Below are positions 1 through 9,870 of a stretch of DNA of 64,000 nucleotides, in pieces. A program made the position numbers and the translations under genes. This stretch comes from Sulfitobacter sp. 20_GPM-1509m. Lineage in GTDB: Bacteria; Pseudomonadota; Alphaproteobacteria; Rhodobacterales; Rhodobacteraceae. The notes under the pieces were generated by a model. It ran no database searches. It was given only the letters and a program-made list of their open reading frames with translations, and was not told where the DNA came from. How positions within the stretch are numbered: the first letter of the stretch is position 1; each line of letters opens with the position of its first letter. The DNA lies in assembly GCF_000620505.1 (NCBI RefSeq), contig NZ_JIBC01000013.1:38397-102396 (forward strand), read 5' to 3'.

Positions 1-566
1 TCACCTATTTCGGCGATGGCGCGGCCAACCAGGGTCAGGTTTACGAGACCTTCAACATGGCCGCCCTGTGGCAGCTGCCCTGTATTTTCGTGATTGAAAA
101 CAACCAGTACGCCATGGGCACATCGCAACAGCGCTCGACCTCCAGCGCCGAAATCTGGGAACGCGGCAAGGCGTTCGGCATTCCGGGCGAAGCAGTGGAC
201 GGCATGGATGTTCTGGCCGTCAAGGCCGCCGGTGAGACCGCTGTGGCCCACTGCCGTTCGGGCAAGGGCCCCTATATCCTGGAAATCAAAACCTACCGCT
301 ACCGCGGACACTCGATGTCGGACCCGGCCAAATACCGGACCCGCGAGGAAGTGCAGAAAATGCGCGACGAACGCGACCCGATCGAAGCCGTGCGCACGCT
401 GCTGCTGCAAGGCGAGCACGCCACCGAAGAGGACCTGAAAGCCATCGACAAGAAGATCAAAGACGTGGTGAACGAAAGTGCCGAGTTCGCCAAGAACAGC
501 CCGGAGCCTGCGCTCGACGAGCTGTGGACCGACATTTACGCAACCGAAATTCCGCAGGAGGCTTGA
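1..566 (+). CDS. pdhA: Pyruvate dehydrogenase E1 component, alpha subunit (5' end outside window)
   Basis: This is the C-terminal part of the thiamine-diphosphate-binding subunit that decarboxylates pyruvate in the pyruvate dehydrogenase complex. The frame is open from base 3 and begins with YFGDGAANQG, the GDG...N signature that binds TPP and magnesium. ENNQYAMGT follows, and then the conserved phosphorylation-loop-like YRYRGHSMSDP. Only about 187 residues lie in the window. The stop is 3 bases before pdhB, so the two subunits are co-transcribed and probably translationally coupled. The assignment is secure; the start lies upstream of base 1. Confidence 0.96.
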   Translation, partial: TYFGDGAANQGQVYETFNMAALWQLPCIFVIENNQYAMGTSQQRSTSSAEIWERGKAFGIPGEAVDGMDVLAVKAAGETAVAHCRSGKGPYILEIKTYRYRGHSMSDPAKYRTREEVQKMRDERDPIEAVRTLLLQGEHATEEDLKAIDKKIKDVVNESAEFAKNSPEPALDELWTDIYATEIPQEA

Positions 567-569
567 TCC

Positions 570-1952
570 ATGGCAACCGAAATTCTGATGCCCGCCCTGA
601 GCCCCACGATGGAAGAAGGCACGCTGGCCAAATGGCTGGTCAAGGAAGGTGACACCGTCAAATCCGGTGACATCATGGCCGAAATCGAAACCGACAAGGC
701 CACGATGGAGTTCGAAGCCGTCGACGAAGGTGTGATCGGCAAGATCCTGATCGAAGAAGGCACCGAAGGCGTGAAAGTGAACACCGCCATCGCCATTCTG
801 GTCGAAGAAGGCGAAGAGGTCGGCGACGTAGAGGTGTCCAAGCCTGCCGAACCCGCCGAGGCTCCTGCCAAGGAAGAGGCCAAAGGCGACAGTGCCGCCA
901 GCGGCAAGGACCACCCTGCCCCCGCAGCACCGTCGGTCGACACCACGCCCGACTGGCCCGAGGGCACCAAGCTGAAACAACAGACTGTGCGTGAGGCCCT
1001 GCGCGATGCCATGGCCGAGGAAATGCGCCGCGACGAAAACGTGTTCCTGATGGGCGAAGAGGTGGCCGAATATCAAGGCGCCTACAAGATTTCCCAAGGG
1101 TTGCTGGATGAATTCGGCTCCAAACGGGTCATCGACACGCCGATCACTGAACATGGTTTTGCCGGCATCGGTGTCGGCGCCTCCTGGGGTGGTCTGCGCC
1201 CGATCGTCGAATTCATGACCTGGAACTTTGCCATGCAGGCGATCGACCAGATCATCAACTCCGCCGCCAAGACGCTCTATATGTCCGGCGGCCAGATGGG
1301 CTCGCCCATGGTGTTCCGTGGCCCCAACGGTGCCGCCGCCCGCGTCGGCGCGCAGCACAGCCAGGACTACGCCGCCTGGTACATGCAGATCCCCGGCCTG
1401 AACGTGGTGATGCCCTATTCGGCCTCGGACTACAAAGGTCTGATGAAAACCGCGATCCGTGACCCGAACCCGGTAATCTTCCTTGAGAACGAAATCCTCT
1501 ACGGGCGCAGCTTTGACGTGCCGGACGTGGAAGATTACACCGTGCCGTTTGGCAAGGCCCGCATCTGGCGCGAAGGCAGCGATGTGACCATCGTAAGCTT
1601 TGGCATCGGCATGACCTATGCTCTGGAAGCCGCCGAGAAGCTGGCCGAAGAGGGCATCAGCGCCGAGGTCATCGACCTGCGCACCCTGCGCCCGATGGAC
1701 ACGGCCAGCATCATCAAATCGGTGCAGAAAACCAACCGCTGCGTGACTGTCGAAGAAGGCTGGCCACAGGGTTCTGTCGGCAACTACATCAGCTCGGTTC
1801 TGATGCAGGAGGCGTTCGATTACCTGGATGCGCCTGTCATCAACTGTACGGGCAAGGATGTGCCAATGCCCTATGCGGCGAACCTGGAAAAACACGCACT
1901 GGTCACCACCGCCGAAGTTATCGAAGCGGTCAAAACCGTGACATACAAATAA
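570..1952 (+). CDS. pdhB: Pyruvate dehydrogenase E1 component, beta subunit with N-terminal lipoyl domain
   Basis: E1 beta partners PdhA. Residues 1-80 form a biotinyl/lipoyl domain whose lipoylation site is K43 in [10 protein letters not shown]. An Ala/Pro/Glu-rich linker (about 85-130) follows, then the transketolase-like pyrimidine-binding and C-terminal domains ([20 protein letters not shown]). The 460-residue length matches alphaproteobacterial E1 beta, which is longer than the E. coli-type enzyme because of the extra lipoyl domain. The start follows an AGGAGG-type ribosome binding site inside the pdhA end. pdhC follows 12 bases later. The lipoyl domain is almost identical to that of pdhC. 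Confidence 0.97.
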   Translation: MATEILMPALSPTMEEGTLAKWLVKEGDTVKSGDIMAEIETDKATMEFEAVDEGVIGKILIEEGTEGVKVNTAIAILVEEGEEVGDVEVSKPAEPAEAPAKEEAKGDSAASGKDHPAPAAPSVDTTPDWPEGTKLKQQTVREALRDAMAEEMRRDENVFLMGEEVAEYQGAYKISQGLLDEFGSKRVIDTPITEHGFAGIGVGASWGGLRPIVEFMTWNFAMQAIDQIINSAAKTLYMSGGQMGSPMVFRGPNGAAARVGAQHSQDYAAWYMQIPGLNVVMPYSASDYKGLMKTAIRDPNPVIFLENEILYGRSFDVPDVEDYTVPFGKARIWREGSDVTIVSFGIGMTYALEAAEKLAEEGISAEVIDLRTLRPMDTASIIKSVQKTNRCVTVEEGWPQGSVGNYISSVLMQEAFDYLDAPVINCTGKDVPMPYAANLEKHALVTTAEVIEAVKTVTYK

Positions 1953-1964
1953 GGAGCGCGCGAT

Positions 1965-3284
1965 ATGCCTATTGAAATTCTCATGCCCGCGCTTTCACCC
2001 ACCATGGAAGAGGGCACATTGGCCAAATGGCTGGTGAAAGAAGGCGACACCGTCAGCTCGGGCGACCTGCTGGCGGAAATCGAGACCGACAAGGCGACGA
2101 TGGAATTCGAAGCCGTGGACGAAGGCGTGATCGGCAAGATCATGGTCGAGGAAGGCAGCGAAGGGGTCAAGGTCAACACCGTGATCGCCGTGTTGCTGGA
2201 AGACGGCGAAAGTGCCGATGACCTCGGATCGACCAAAGCCGCCCCCAAGGCCGACGCGCCGAAAGAGGATGCGAAGGAAGCGCCGCAAGCCAAGGCAGCC
2301 GAAGCTGCGGCACCAGAGGTCGCGGCACCCGCCACCCCCAAAGGTGATGACGGCAAACGCATCTTTGCCTCGCCATTGGCCCGTCGCATCGCGGCGGACA
2401 AGGGCGTGGACCTGGCTCAGGTCTCCGGCTCCGGTCCGCACGGGCGCATCGTCAAGGCGGATGTCGAAGGGCTGTCCGCTTCGGACACCCCCAAGGCCGC
2501 TGCATCCAAACCCGCCGAGGCGTCGGATGCACCCAAAGCGGCAATGGCCACTGGCCCGTCCGCAAGCGCCGTCGCCAAGATGTACGAAGGCCGCGACTAT
2601 ACCGAGGTCAAGCTGGACGGCATGCGCAAAACCATTGCCGCCCGTCTGACCGAGGCCAAGCAGACCGTGCCGCATTTCTACCTGCGCCGCGACATCCAGC
2701 TGGACGAACTGCTGGCCTTCCGCGCCACGCTGAACAAACAGCTTGAAGGGCGCGGTGTGAAATTGTCGGTCAACGACTTCATCATCAAGGCCTGCGCCAA
2801 CGCCCTGCAACAGGTGCCCGATGCCAACGCGGTCTGGGCCGGTGACCGTATTCTGAAGCTGACACCCTCGGACGTGGCTGTGGCTGTGGCAATCGAAGGA
2901 GGACTGTTCACACCGGTCCTGCAAGATGCACACCACAAGTCGCTGTCGGCCCTGTCATCCGAAATGAAAGACCTCGCCACCCGCGCCCGCGACCGCAAAC
3001 TTGCGCCGCATGAATACCAGGGCGGCAGCTTTGCTATCTCGAACCTTGGCATGTTCGGTATCGACAATTTCGACGCAGTCATCAACCCGCCCCACGGCGC
3101 GATCCTTGCGGTCGGTGCAGGCGTCAAGAAACCGGTTGTCGGCAAGGACGGCGAGCTGGCGGTGGCCACGGTCATGTCCGTGACACTTTCGGTCGACCAC
3201 CGCGTCATCGACGGCGCATTGGGAGCCGAGCTGCTGAACGCGATCAAGGACAACCTTGAAAATCCGATGGCGATGCTCGCTTAG
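1965..3284 (+). CDS. pdhC: Dihydrolipoyllysine acetyltransferase (E2) of pyruvate dehydrogenase
   Basis: This is the E2 core of the complex and transfers the acetyl group to CoA. The lipoyl domain covers residues 1-80 (lipoyl lysine K43). An Ala/Pro/Lys linker follows, then the peripheral subunit-binding domain ([29 protein letters not shown], about 130-168). A second linker leads to the catalytic domain, which ends with the HxxxDG active site in [16 protein letters not shown]. The 439-residue length is typical. An AAGGAG site precedes the ATG. It is the last gene of the operon in view, and a terminator lies 66 bases downstream. lpdA is not in the window. Confidence 0.97.
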   Translation: MPIEILMPALSPTMEEGTLAKWLVKEGDTVSSGDLLAEIETDKATMEFEAVDEGVIGKIMVEEGSEGVKVNTVIAVLLEDGESADDLGSTKAAPKADAPKEDAKEAPQAKAAEAAAPEVAAPATPKGDDGKRIFASPLARRIAADKGVDLAQVSGSGPHGRIVKADVEGLSASDTPKAAASKPAEASDAPKAAMATGPSASAVAKMYEGRDYTEVKLDGMRKTIAARLTEAKQTVPHFYLRRDIQLDELLAFRATLNKQLEGRGVKLSVNDFIIKACANALQQVPDANAVWAGDRILKLTPSDVAVAVAIEGGLFTPVLQDAHHKSLSALSSEMKDLATRARDRKLAPHEYQGGSFAISNLGMFGIDNFDAVINPPHGAILAVGAGVKKPVVGKDGELAVATVMSVTLSVDHRVIDGALGAELLNAIKDNLENPMAMLA

Positions 3285-3350
3285 GCCCGTATCTTCTCTG
3301 GTTTGAGAATTCCGGGGACGCCCGCTTGGGCGGCAGACCAAAACGACAAA

Positions 3351-3377
3351 AGCCGGGGCACTGCCCCGGCTTTTTCA
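3351..3377. terminator. Bidirectional intrinsic terminator between pdhC and cysE
   Basis: An 8-bp GC-rich stem (AGCCGGGG / CCCCGGCT) with a 5-base loop is followed by TTTTT on the plus strand and by a T-run on the minus strand. It lies between the convergent genes pdhC and cysE and can serve both. Confidence 0.85.
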
Positions 3378-3399
3378 ATCTAATCACATAAAGAGCCGG

Positions 3400-4215
3400 T
3401 TAAAACTCTTCGTTCTTGCCCAACATGTGGTTCATCGAGATCGCAGGCTGGTCACAGCCCGCTTCGCCCACGATGCGCGCGGGAATGCCCGCCACCGTCT
3501 TGCAGGGCGGCACCTCTTCCAGAACCACGGAGCCTGCGGCGATCCGGCTGCAATGGCCGATCTTGATATTGCCCAGAACCTTGGCCCCCGCCCCGATCAG
3601 CACACCATCGCCGATCTTGGGGTGACGGTCCTGTTCTTCCTTGCCGGTCCCGCCCAGCGTCACCGAATGCAGCATCGACACGTTGTCGCCCACCACGGCG
3701 GTTTCACCAATCACGATGGAATGGGCGTGGTCGATCATGATCCCCTTACCGATGCGCGCAGCGGGGTGGATGTCCACGCCGAAAATCTCGCTCACCCGCA
3801 TCTGGAAGAAATAGGCCAGATCGCGATGCCCCTGCTGCCACAGGAAATGCCCCACGCGATAGGCCTGGACCGCCTGATATCCCTTGAAATACAGGATCGG
3901 CTGCACCAGCCGGTGGCAGGCAGGATCACGTTCATAAACCGCCACCAGATCCGCACGCGCCGCCTCGATCAACTCGGGGGCCGCAGCATAAGCCTCGTCG
4001 ACAATCTCGCGCACCACCACCATCGACATCTCGTTCGACGCCAGTTTCGCGGCAATCCGGTAACTCAGCGCCTTGTCGATGGTCTTGTGATGCAGGATAC
4101 ACGCGTGGACAAATCCCCCGATCAGGGGTTCGTCATCTACCGCCGTGCGGGCTTCGTCTGTGATCTGGTCCCACACCGGGTCCATTGCAGAGACGTTGGT
4201 TCTCAATTCAGCCAT
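3400..4215 (-). CDS. cysE: Serine O-acetyltransferase
   Basis: CysE transfers acetyl from acetyl-CoA to L-serine, the first step of cysteine synthesis. The alpha-helical N-terminal SATase domain runs to about residue 140. The left-handed beta-helix with hexapeptide repeats follows (IHPAARIGKGIMIDHAHSIV, VTLGGTGKEEQDRHPKIGDG), including the catalytic His-Asp region DIHPAA/DHAH. The chosen ATG at 4215 gives 271 residues, the usual family length, and has AAGGACAG 5-6 bases upstream. An upstream in-frame extension of 59 codons lacks family similarity and was dropped. It is convergent with pdhC and shares the terminator. Confidence 0.95.
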   Translation of the reverse strand: MAELRTNVSAMDPVWDQITDEARTAVDDEPLIGGFVHACILHHKTIDKALSYRIAAKLASNEMSMVVVREIVDEAYAAAPELIEAARADLVAVYERDPACHRLVQPILYFKGYQAVQAYRVGHFLWQQGHRDLAYFFQMRVSEIFGVDIHPAARIGKGIMIDHAHSIVIGETAVVGDNVSMLHSVTLGGTGKEEQDRHPKIGDGVLIGAGAKVLGNIKIGHCSRIAAGSVVLEEVPPCKTVAGIPARIVGEAGCDQPAISMNHMLGKNEEF

Positions 4216-4322
4216 GACACCTGTCCTTTCACGCTTCTTGATAGCGCAATAGCGGTAAAATAACCAAACGCAAACCTGTGAAGGGACATATTCCCAAATC
4301 TGATGGGTTCGGTCCGGCGGCG

Positions 4323-4625
4323 TCACAAACCGTCCCGGACCTGCCCCAAGCGATCCCTTAACCCCAACAAAACAAGGGTCAGGCAGTCGCAATAACCGCT
4401 GTCATCCAGCGTCGGCTCGTCCGCCAGAAGCCGCTTGCGCGCGGCATCCGACAAGGTGCCATTGCCCCACAGCGGATGCGGTCGCCCCGTCTGGCGGGCA
4501 TATCTGTCGGCCCATGTGGCCTCCTTCAGCATCCGCCTGCATTGATCGGGACGCAACCGCGCAGGCACCGCCATCAGCGCCCGCGCCGCATCGCGCAGGT
4601 CGGTGTGCAGCACGGGACGCATCAC
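4323..4625 (-). CDS. Small conserved protein at the 3' end of the gene transfer agent cluster (DUF7742-like)
   Basis: This 100-residue cytosolic protein starts within the stop of the megatron gene gp15 (ATGA overlap), so it is translated as part of the GTA transcript. It is rich in Arg, Leu and Ala and has no signal peptide or membrane segment. A small gene of this kind sits after gp15 in many Rhodobacterales, where it is annotated only as a domain of unknown function. Its role in particle production is unknown. It is the last gene before cysE, with no clear terminator between. Confidence 0.7.
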   Translation of the reverse strand: MMRPVLHTDLRDAARALMAVPARLRPDQCRRMLKEATWADRYARQTGRPHPLWGNGTLSDAARKRLLADEPTLDDSGYCDCLTLVLLGLRDRLGQVRDGL

Positions 4626-7600
4626 AGATCGACCGTGATCCGCCCTGCCAGCCCCGCCCCGTAGCGCGCCGAAAGTTGCGCCACCTCGACCTCGACCGCG
4701 CCCAGCGCCGCGTCGGCAGCCTGTGCCGCAGCGTCATAGGTCCACGCAGGCCCCGCAACACTGTCTTGGCGCAGCACCGCCCCGTTCTTCAGCACCCGCA
4801 CACGGTAGCTTTCGATATCCTCTCCCAGCGGCACCTCGACCATGTCCCAACCATCGCCATCAATCCGTGTCCGCCGCACCCAGCTCACGGCAATATCACC
4901 GGAGCCAAGCACATCCGCGCGCAGATGCACCGGCGCATAGGGCCGCAGCCCGTTGCCATCAAAGGCTTGCACCTGCGCGACATAGCTCGGATCATCCAGC
5001 CCCCGCCGCGCAGGGCCGATGCGATAATGTTGCGCCACGCGCCGCAGGCTGGAGGCCATCGCGATCTGCGCTGGCGTGCCGTTCATCAGCACCATCCACG
5101 ACCCCACCGGCCAGGCATCCGGCATCAGCGCATCGGTACCCAACTGTCCGCGCAATCTGCGGCGCAACAGATAGGTATCGGGCGCGATCAGTTCCGCCTC
5201 CTGAAACTGGAACAGCTCCCAGTTGTCACTGCTCCCGTCCCCGATGGCGCACAGGTTGCGCCCGTTCAGCACCGCCGCCTCGGACACTGATGAAAGCGCC
5301 CCGTGCATTAGGCGCACTTCCAGTGCCTCGCCCTCGTCCCAGATCGCGGGCGCATGGCGCACCAATGCCGATTGCGTCAGGCCAATCACCGCCTCCTGCG
5401 CAATGATGCTGTTCAGCGTGTAATCCTCATCCGACGGTGCGCTGTATACGGCAACTGTCCCGGGCCAAGGCTCTGCCGTCACCGCCAGATGCGGCGCGTG
5501 GGGCACCTCGTCGCCGGTCATCAGCGGCAGGTCCAGAAAGAACGGCGACACCGGCACCGGCGGGACAAAGTCGCGCACCCGCGCCAGCGCATCCTCCATG
5601 TCCGAGGGGTCATAAACACCCGGCTCGATCCGCACCGCTTCCAGCATCTGGAATGCGCCCTGCTCAACCCGGTCCACGCGGTAGCGTGCGGTATCGTCGC
5701 CATCACCGTTCAACCCGATCACATCTCCCGCACCAACCCCCATCAACGACGGCGGCAAGGCCACGCGCACCGCGTCGCGCGCCACACGCGCCTCGACCAG
5801 CCAGCGTTCCAACACCTGCCGTCCCTCGGCGCGCGTCATCGCCAGCGCCACCTCGGATGTGGCCACCGCGTGCGTTGCGTCATCCGGCAGCACGGCTTCT
5901 TCCGCGATGGTCTCGAAATTGCCATCGGCCTGCACGAACCGCAGCCGCACGCGCCCTGCCATTTCGGCTTCGGCCTCGCGGATACGTTCCTGCGTGCCTT
6001 CCATCTCGTCACTGACGACCAGATCGCTGCCTGCCACATCTGCCGTCAAGGCCCCATCCCGCTTGCGAAAGGCCAGCACCCCGTCGCGTTCAACCGCATC
6101 AAAGCCATACCGCAGCATCAGCGGCTGCAAGGATGCCCGCGCGTCGGCCACATCGCCCACCACATAGCCGCGCACATAACCGTGCAAGTGCGAGGTGTCA
6201 TAGGCCTGCAAGCCCGCCTTTTCGCAGATCTCACCCACAACCGACGCCAGCGTGCGCGCGCCGGTGCGCCCGTTGATCCAGTGACCGCGGGTATAATTCT
6301 CTCCATCGCTCCACTGCGCTGTGTTGTTGGGGAAGAAAGGATAGGGCCGCGTGTCCCAGGCCCAGACAAAGCTGCGGGACAGGTCCAGCATCGGCGCCCC
6401 GTATTCCACCGACACCGGATTGTGCGCGGCCTCCCCCCAATAGGAATACATCGCCCGCAGATACCGCTTCTGAATCAGATCGTCGCGCGTGCCGTCCGAA
6501 TAATGCGGCAAATCGCTTTCCGAGGATTTCGCATCCAGGAACTTGTTCGGCTGGTTGGTCCCCTTGTCCACCGCCGCACAGCCCAGTTCGGTAAACCATA
6601 TTGGCTTGGATTGCGGCTCCCATGCGGTCGGCACTTCGCAGCGCACGCCGTTCACCCGTTCGTGGTGCGTGTTCTGCCACCAGTTGCGCAGGTCCTTGTA
6701 GCGGTAGACCCACGGCTCACCATGTGCGCCATCGGTGATCGGCGTGCGGATCTGCGCGTTGCGGGCATCCGTGGAATGGTAATACCAGTCATAGCCTTCG
6801 CCGCCCTCGATGTTGGCACGCAAATAATCCAGATTATAGATCTCCCCCTGATCCGCATCCAGATGCGCGTCGCCCTCCCGCCAGTCCGACAGCGGCATGT
6901 AATTGTCGATCCCGACAAAGTCGATCTCGTCATCGGCCCACAGCGGATCAAGGTGAAAGAACACATCACCCGACCCGTCCTGCGGTTGATAGCCGAAGTA
7001 TTCCGACCAGTCCGCCGCATAGCCGATCTTGGTCCCGGCCCCCAGCAGGCTGCGCACTTCACCTGCCAGCCCACGCAGGGCCGCTACGAAGGGAAAGCTG
7101 TTCCCGGCCCCCCGGATCTGCGTCAGCCCGCGCAATTCGGACCCCACACAGAACGCATCAACACCACCCGCCGCCGCACACAGCGCCGCATAGTGCAGGA
7201 TGAACCGCGACAGGCTCCATTCCTCGGGGCCGGTGTAGGTGACCGCGCCATCGCCCACGATGAAATCCGCCGCCGTCACGCTGCCGACAAAGGCCGCAAC
7301 CTCCGCGTCTGCCACAGCCGTCCCGTCCGGCGACCCATTCTGCCCCGCCGCCTTGGACGTGGTGATCCGCCCCCGCCATGGCAAAGCGGGCTGGCCCAAA
7401 GCATCCGAATAGGGATCAGGCAACGCATTTCCCGCCAGCTGGTCCATCAGCACAAAAGGGTAAAACATCACCGCCTTGCCCGCGTCATTCAGCGCGTGGA
7501 TCGCCTCGACCACAGCAGCGTCCGCCGTCGTACCGCCATAGACCGGACGGTCGCTCACCTCGGCAATCTCCTGCGCAGCACTGCGTGTCAGCCCCGACAC

Positions 7601-8545
7601 GACCCACGGCATGTTCTGCCCGTCCGCATCCTTGCGCTCTACCTTGGGTCGGATCGTACAGGCGTCACAGCGCAGATCGTCCCCGAACCACGACACCACC
7701 AGTGACACCGCACCACAATTCTGCAACTCACCGTCCAGAACCTCCAGCGATTGCGCAAAGTCGGGCTTGCCCGCGGGCGTGTTCACATTGGCACTCCACC
7801 GACCGCCCTTGCCATCGTCATAGTAGACCGGCGTCGTGGCCAGGGCATATTCCCCCGTGCCGGGGATCAACGCCACACCCCGCACCGCCTGCGCCATCTC
7901 GTCGGCATAGCCATCCTCGCCGGCTTGCTCGGCGCGGATCACCTCGAACGAGAACTGCGGTACGCGGTTGCCAAAGCGCTGCAGCCCCAGATCGTCCATC
8001 ACCACATAAGCCGTCCCGCGATAGGCAGGCACCTGCCCCGCGCCCTCGACCGCCTCGATCGTGGGATCGGGCAACTGATCTTGCGTGCCCGAATAGACAC
8101 GCATGTTCAGCTCATCCGCCGCCAGCTCCTCGCCATCCGCCCAAACGCGACCCACACGCAGGATTTCCCCCGCGCACAGCGCAATCGCCAGTGACACCGA
8201 ATAGCTGTACGCGCGCGTCACGGGACGACTGGGCGCACCCTTGCCGCCCCCCGACTGCGCCACCGTCTCGCGGAAATCCGACGCCCAGATCACCTGACCG
8301 CCGACCCGCATCCGCCCGTAAACCTGTGCGACCGGATCGCCTTCGCCCGCACTGGTCAGGCGAAAGCGGTCCACGCGGCCGGTTTCGACAGCATCCGAGC
8401 CCTGCCCCATCAACCGCTGGTCGATCACCTTGCCCAGCGTCGCGCCAACAGCCCGACCGATGGCCACAGACGAAAGACCCGCCAACGTACCACCAACCGA
8501 GCCACCAATTGCGGCACCCGCCGCCGAAAGAACTATCGTCGCCAT
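4622..8545 (-). CDS. GTA gp15: baseplate multidomain protein (megatron / host-specificity protein)
   Basis: At 1307 residues this is the largest GTA gene and close in length to RcGTA gp15. In RcGTA this protein forms the tail-tip baseplate that contacts and pierces the recipient envelope. The N-terminus has Ala/Gly-rich hydrophobic helices (residues 1-40). A tail-protein-like region follows, then a central glycosidase-like TIM-barrel domain (YAADWSEYFGYQPQDGSG, FVGIDNYMPLSDW, WFTELGCAAVDKG) at about 430-740. The C-terminal beta-rich region resembles phage tail tip proteins. It overlaps the small last gene by 4 bases and starts 1 base after gp14 ends. Confidence 0.93.
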   Translation of the reverse strand: MATIVLSAAGAAIGGSVGGTLAGLSSVAIGRAVGATLGKVIDQRLMGQGSDAVETGRVDRFRLTSAGEGDPVAQVYGRMRVGGQVIWASDFRETVAQSGGGKGAPSRPVTRAYSYSVSLAIALCAGEILRVGRVWADGEELAADELNMRVYSGTQDQLPDPTIEAVEGAGQVPAYRGTAYVVMDDLGLQRFGNRVPQFSFEVIRAEQAGEDGYADEMAQAVRGVALIPGTGEYALATTPVYYDDGKGGRWSANVNTPAGKPDFAQSLEVLDGELQNCGAVSLVVSWFGDDLRCDACTIRPKVERKDADGQNMPWVVSGLTRSAAQEIAEVSDRPVYGGTTADAAVVEAIHALNDAGKAVMFYPFVLMDQLAGNALPDPYSDALGQPALPWRGRITTSKAAGQNGSPDGTAVADAEVAAFVGSVTAADFIVGDGAVTYTGPEEWSLSRFILHYAALCAAAGGVDAFCVGSELRGLTQIRGAGNSFPFVAALRGLAGEVRSLLGAGTKIGYAADWSEYFGYQPQDGSGDVFFHLDPLWADDEIDFVGIDNYMPLSDWREGDAHLDADQGEIYNLDYLRANIEGGEGYDWYYHSTDARNAQIRTPITDGAHGEPWVYRYKDLRNWWQNTHHERVNGVRCEVPTAWEPQSKPIWFTELGCAAVDKGTNQPNKFLDAKSSESDLPHYSDGTRDDLIQKRYLRAMYSYWGEAAHNPVSVEYGAPMLDLSRSFVWAWDTRPYPFFPNNTAQWSDGENYTRGHWINGRTGARTLASVVGEICEKAGLQAYDTSHLHGYVRGYVVGDVADARASLQPLMLRYGFDAVERDGVLAFRKRDGALTADVAGSDLVVSDEMEGTQERIREAEAEMAGRVRLRFVQADGNFETIAEEAVLPDDATHAVATSEVALAMTRAEGRQVLERWLVEARVARDAVRVALPPSLMGVGAGDVIGLNGDGDDTARYRVDRVEQGAFQMLEAVRIEPGVYDPSDMEDALARVRDFVPPVPVSPFFLDLPLMTGDEVPHAPHLAVTAEPWPGTVAVYSAPSDEDYTLNSIIAQEAVIGLTQSALVRHAPAIWDEGEALEVRLMHGALSSVSEAAVLNGRNLCAIGDGSSDNWELFQFQEAELIAPDTYLLRRRLRGQLGTDALMPDAWPVGSWMVLMNGTPAQIAMASSLRRVAQHYRIGPARRGLDDPSYVAQVQAFDGNGLRPYAPVHLRADVLGSGDIAVSWVRRTRIDGDGWDMVEVPLGEDIESYRVRVLKNGAVLRQDSVAGPAWTYDAAAQAADAALGAVEVEVAQLSARYGAGLAGRITVDL

Positions 8546-8986
8546 TCAGGACTCTTCCTCGGGAAATTGAAACCGCGCCACCAGACGCCGCCGCCAGGGC
8601 GTGCTTAGCGGGCTCTCCACCACGCCGTGACCGGAATAGGCATGTATGAAACTGGGCCGCGCACCGATGTCCGCTGCCACCCCCAGATGTTTGGCCACCG
8701 CCCCGTCACGCATCCGAAACAACAGGATGTCGCCCGCAGTCGCGTCCTCAAGCGCCTTGGGCTTCAGATGCCGCAGGGCCGCTGCCCACAACCTTTCGTC
8801 GCGCTGCGGCTCAGACCAATCCATGGAATAAGCGGGCGGCACTTCGGGTTCCGTCCCGATCACCTCGCGCCAGATGCCCCGCACCAGCCCCAGGCAGTCG
8901 GCCCCGGCCCCGCGACAGGACGCCTGATGCACATAGGGCGTGCCGATCCAGCCCCGCGCCGCATGAACCACCCGCGCCCCGCTCAT
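8546..8986 (-). CDS. GTA gp14: NlpC/P60-type cell-wall peptidase
   Basis: This tail-associated peptidase is thought to cleave recipient peptidoglycan during DNA delivery. The catalytic Cys is in GADCLGLVRG and the His in VAKHLGVAADIG, as in NlpC/P60 enzymes. The ATG at 8986 overlaps the gp13 stop (ATGA), giving 146 residues; a longer in-frame extension lies inside gp13 and was rejected. The position between hub (gp13) and megatron (gp15) matches RcGTA order. Confidence 0.92.
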   Translation of the reverse strand: MSGARVVHAARGWIGTPYVHQASCRGAGADCLGLVRGIWREVIGTEPEVPPAYSMDWSEPQRDERLWAAALRHLKPKALEDATAGDILLFRMRDGAVAKHLGVAADIGARPSFIHAYSGHGVVESPLSTPWRRRLVARFQFPEEES

Positions 8987-9870
8987 CGCAGGCTGCCCCC
9001 GGTGTTGACTCCGTCCGCGCGCGGGACCGACATCACCCAATCCTCGCCCGGAATGTCGGGAAAGCCCTGGAAGTTCACCAGATTGTCAAATTTCAACCGG
9101 CAGGTCTCTGTGCGTTTGTCACACCCCGCTACCACGCGCACACGGTCGCCCGCCACCAACGGCACCCGCAGCTTTTGCCACAGCTCAACCCGCCGCGTCC
9201 CGCCCTCCAGCGCGTCATCCTTGATGACACCCCACAAGCCCGCCGCCGCACCGCTCAGTACATCCAGCCGCCCGCGCCGGAACCAGTCCGGTTCGAACGC
9301 CCCCGCATCCGGCCATTCGAACAGCACCCCCTCGCTGCCAACCTCCAGTGTGACGTCGACAAAATACCCAGGCGTCGCGGTATTGAACCGACACTGCGCA
9401 TCCCCCAGCACGGCCGTACACGGCTTTTGGTAGATCCGGCCCAAAGGACGGTTCAACGCCTCGGTCAGCCCGCGCAACTCGGCTTGAAAGGCACCGTTGG
9501 CACGACGCAACTCGCCAATGCTGCCACGAAACTGCAACCAGCGGACGGACACGTCCTGCCAGTTCACCAGCCACGCCCGCACCTCGGCCCCGTCAAAACG
9601 TCCCGCCTCAATGTCCGCCTCGGTGATCGCGGCATCGCTCAGCGCGCCCAGCGCCTCGGTGTTGTCCACCGACAGCCCCGTGCTTTGCGCCAGCGCCGCC
9701 GCGCTCAGACCGGTGTCCGCCCGGAACGTCATCCCGTCAAAGGACAGCGCCCTGTCATGATCGGTAAACCCGTATTGAACCCCGTCCGCGCGGGTGATCG
9801 CCCAGACACGGCACAGTGTCGTCGTGCCCGTGGCCACATGCGCCTGAAACGCTGCACTCAGCCCCGCCAT
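8983..9870 (-). CDS. GTA gp13: tail hub protein (DUF2163 / phage BR0599 family)
   Basis: This 295-residue protein matches the GTA hub, which joins the distal tail ring to the megatron. The N-terminal half is DUF2163-like (VWAITRADGVQYGFTDHD at about 22-39). The C-terminal half carries clustered cysteines (CTAVLGDAQC, CDKRTETC), which in RcGTA hub proteins bind an iron-sulfur cluster. It overlaps the gp12 stop by one base (TGATG) and gp14 by four. Assignment is from motif and synteny. Confidence 0.9.
   Translation of the reverse strand: MAGLSAAFQAHVATGTTTLCRVWAITRADGVQYGFTDHDRALSFDGMTFRADTGLSAAALAQSTGLSVDNTEALGALSDAAITEADIEAGRFDGAEVRAWLVNWQDVSVRWLQFRGSIGELRRANGAFQAELRGLTEALNRPLGRIYQKPCTAVLGDAQCRFNTATPGYFVDVTLEVGSEGVLFEWPDAGAFEPDWFRRGRLDVLSGAAAGLWGVIKDDALEGGTRRVELWQKLRVPLVAGDRVRVVAGCDKRTETCRLKFDNLVNFQGFPDIPGEDWVMSVPRADGVNTGGSLR

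Noticed and set aside
5354..7705. 783-codon open frame on the plus strand
   Set aside because: It lies opposite GTA gp15 and is Arg/His/Pro-rich, as expected of an antisense frame of GC-rich coding DNA. No domain, ribosome site or start context supports it.
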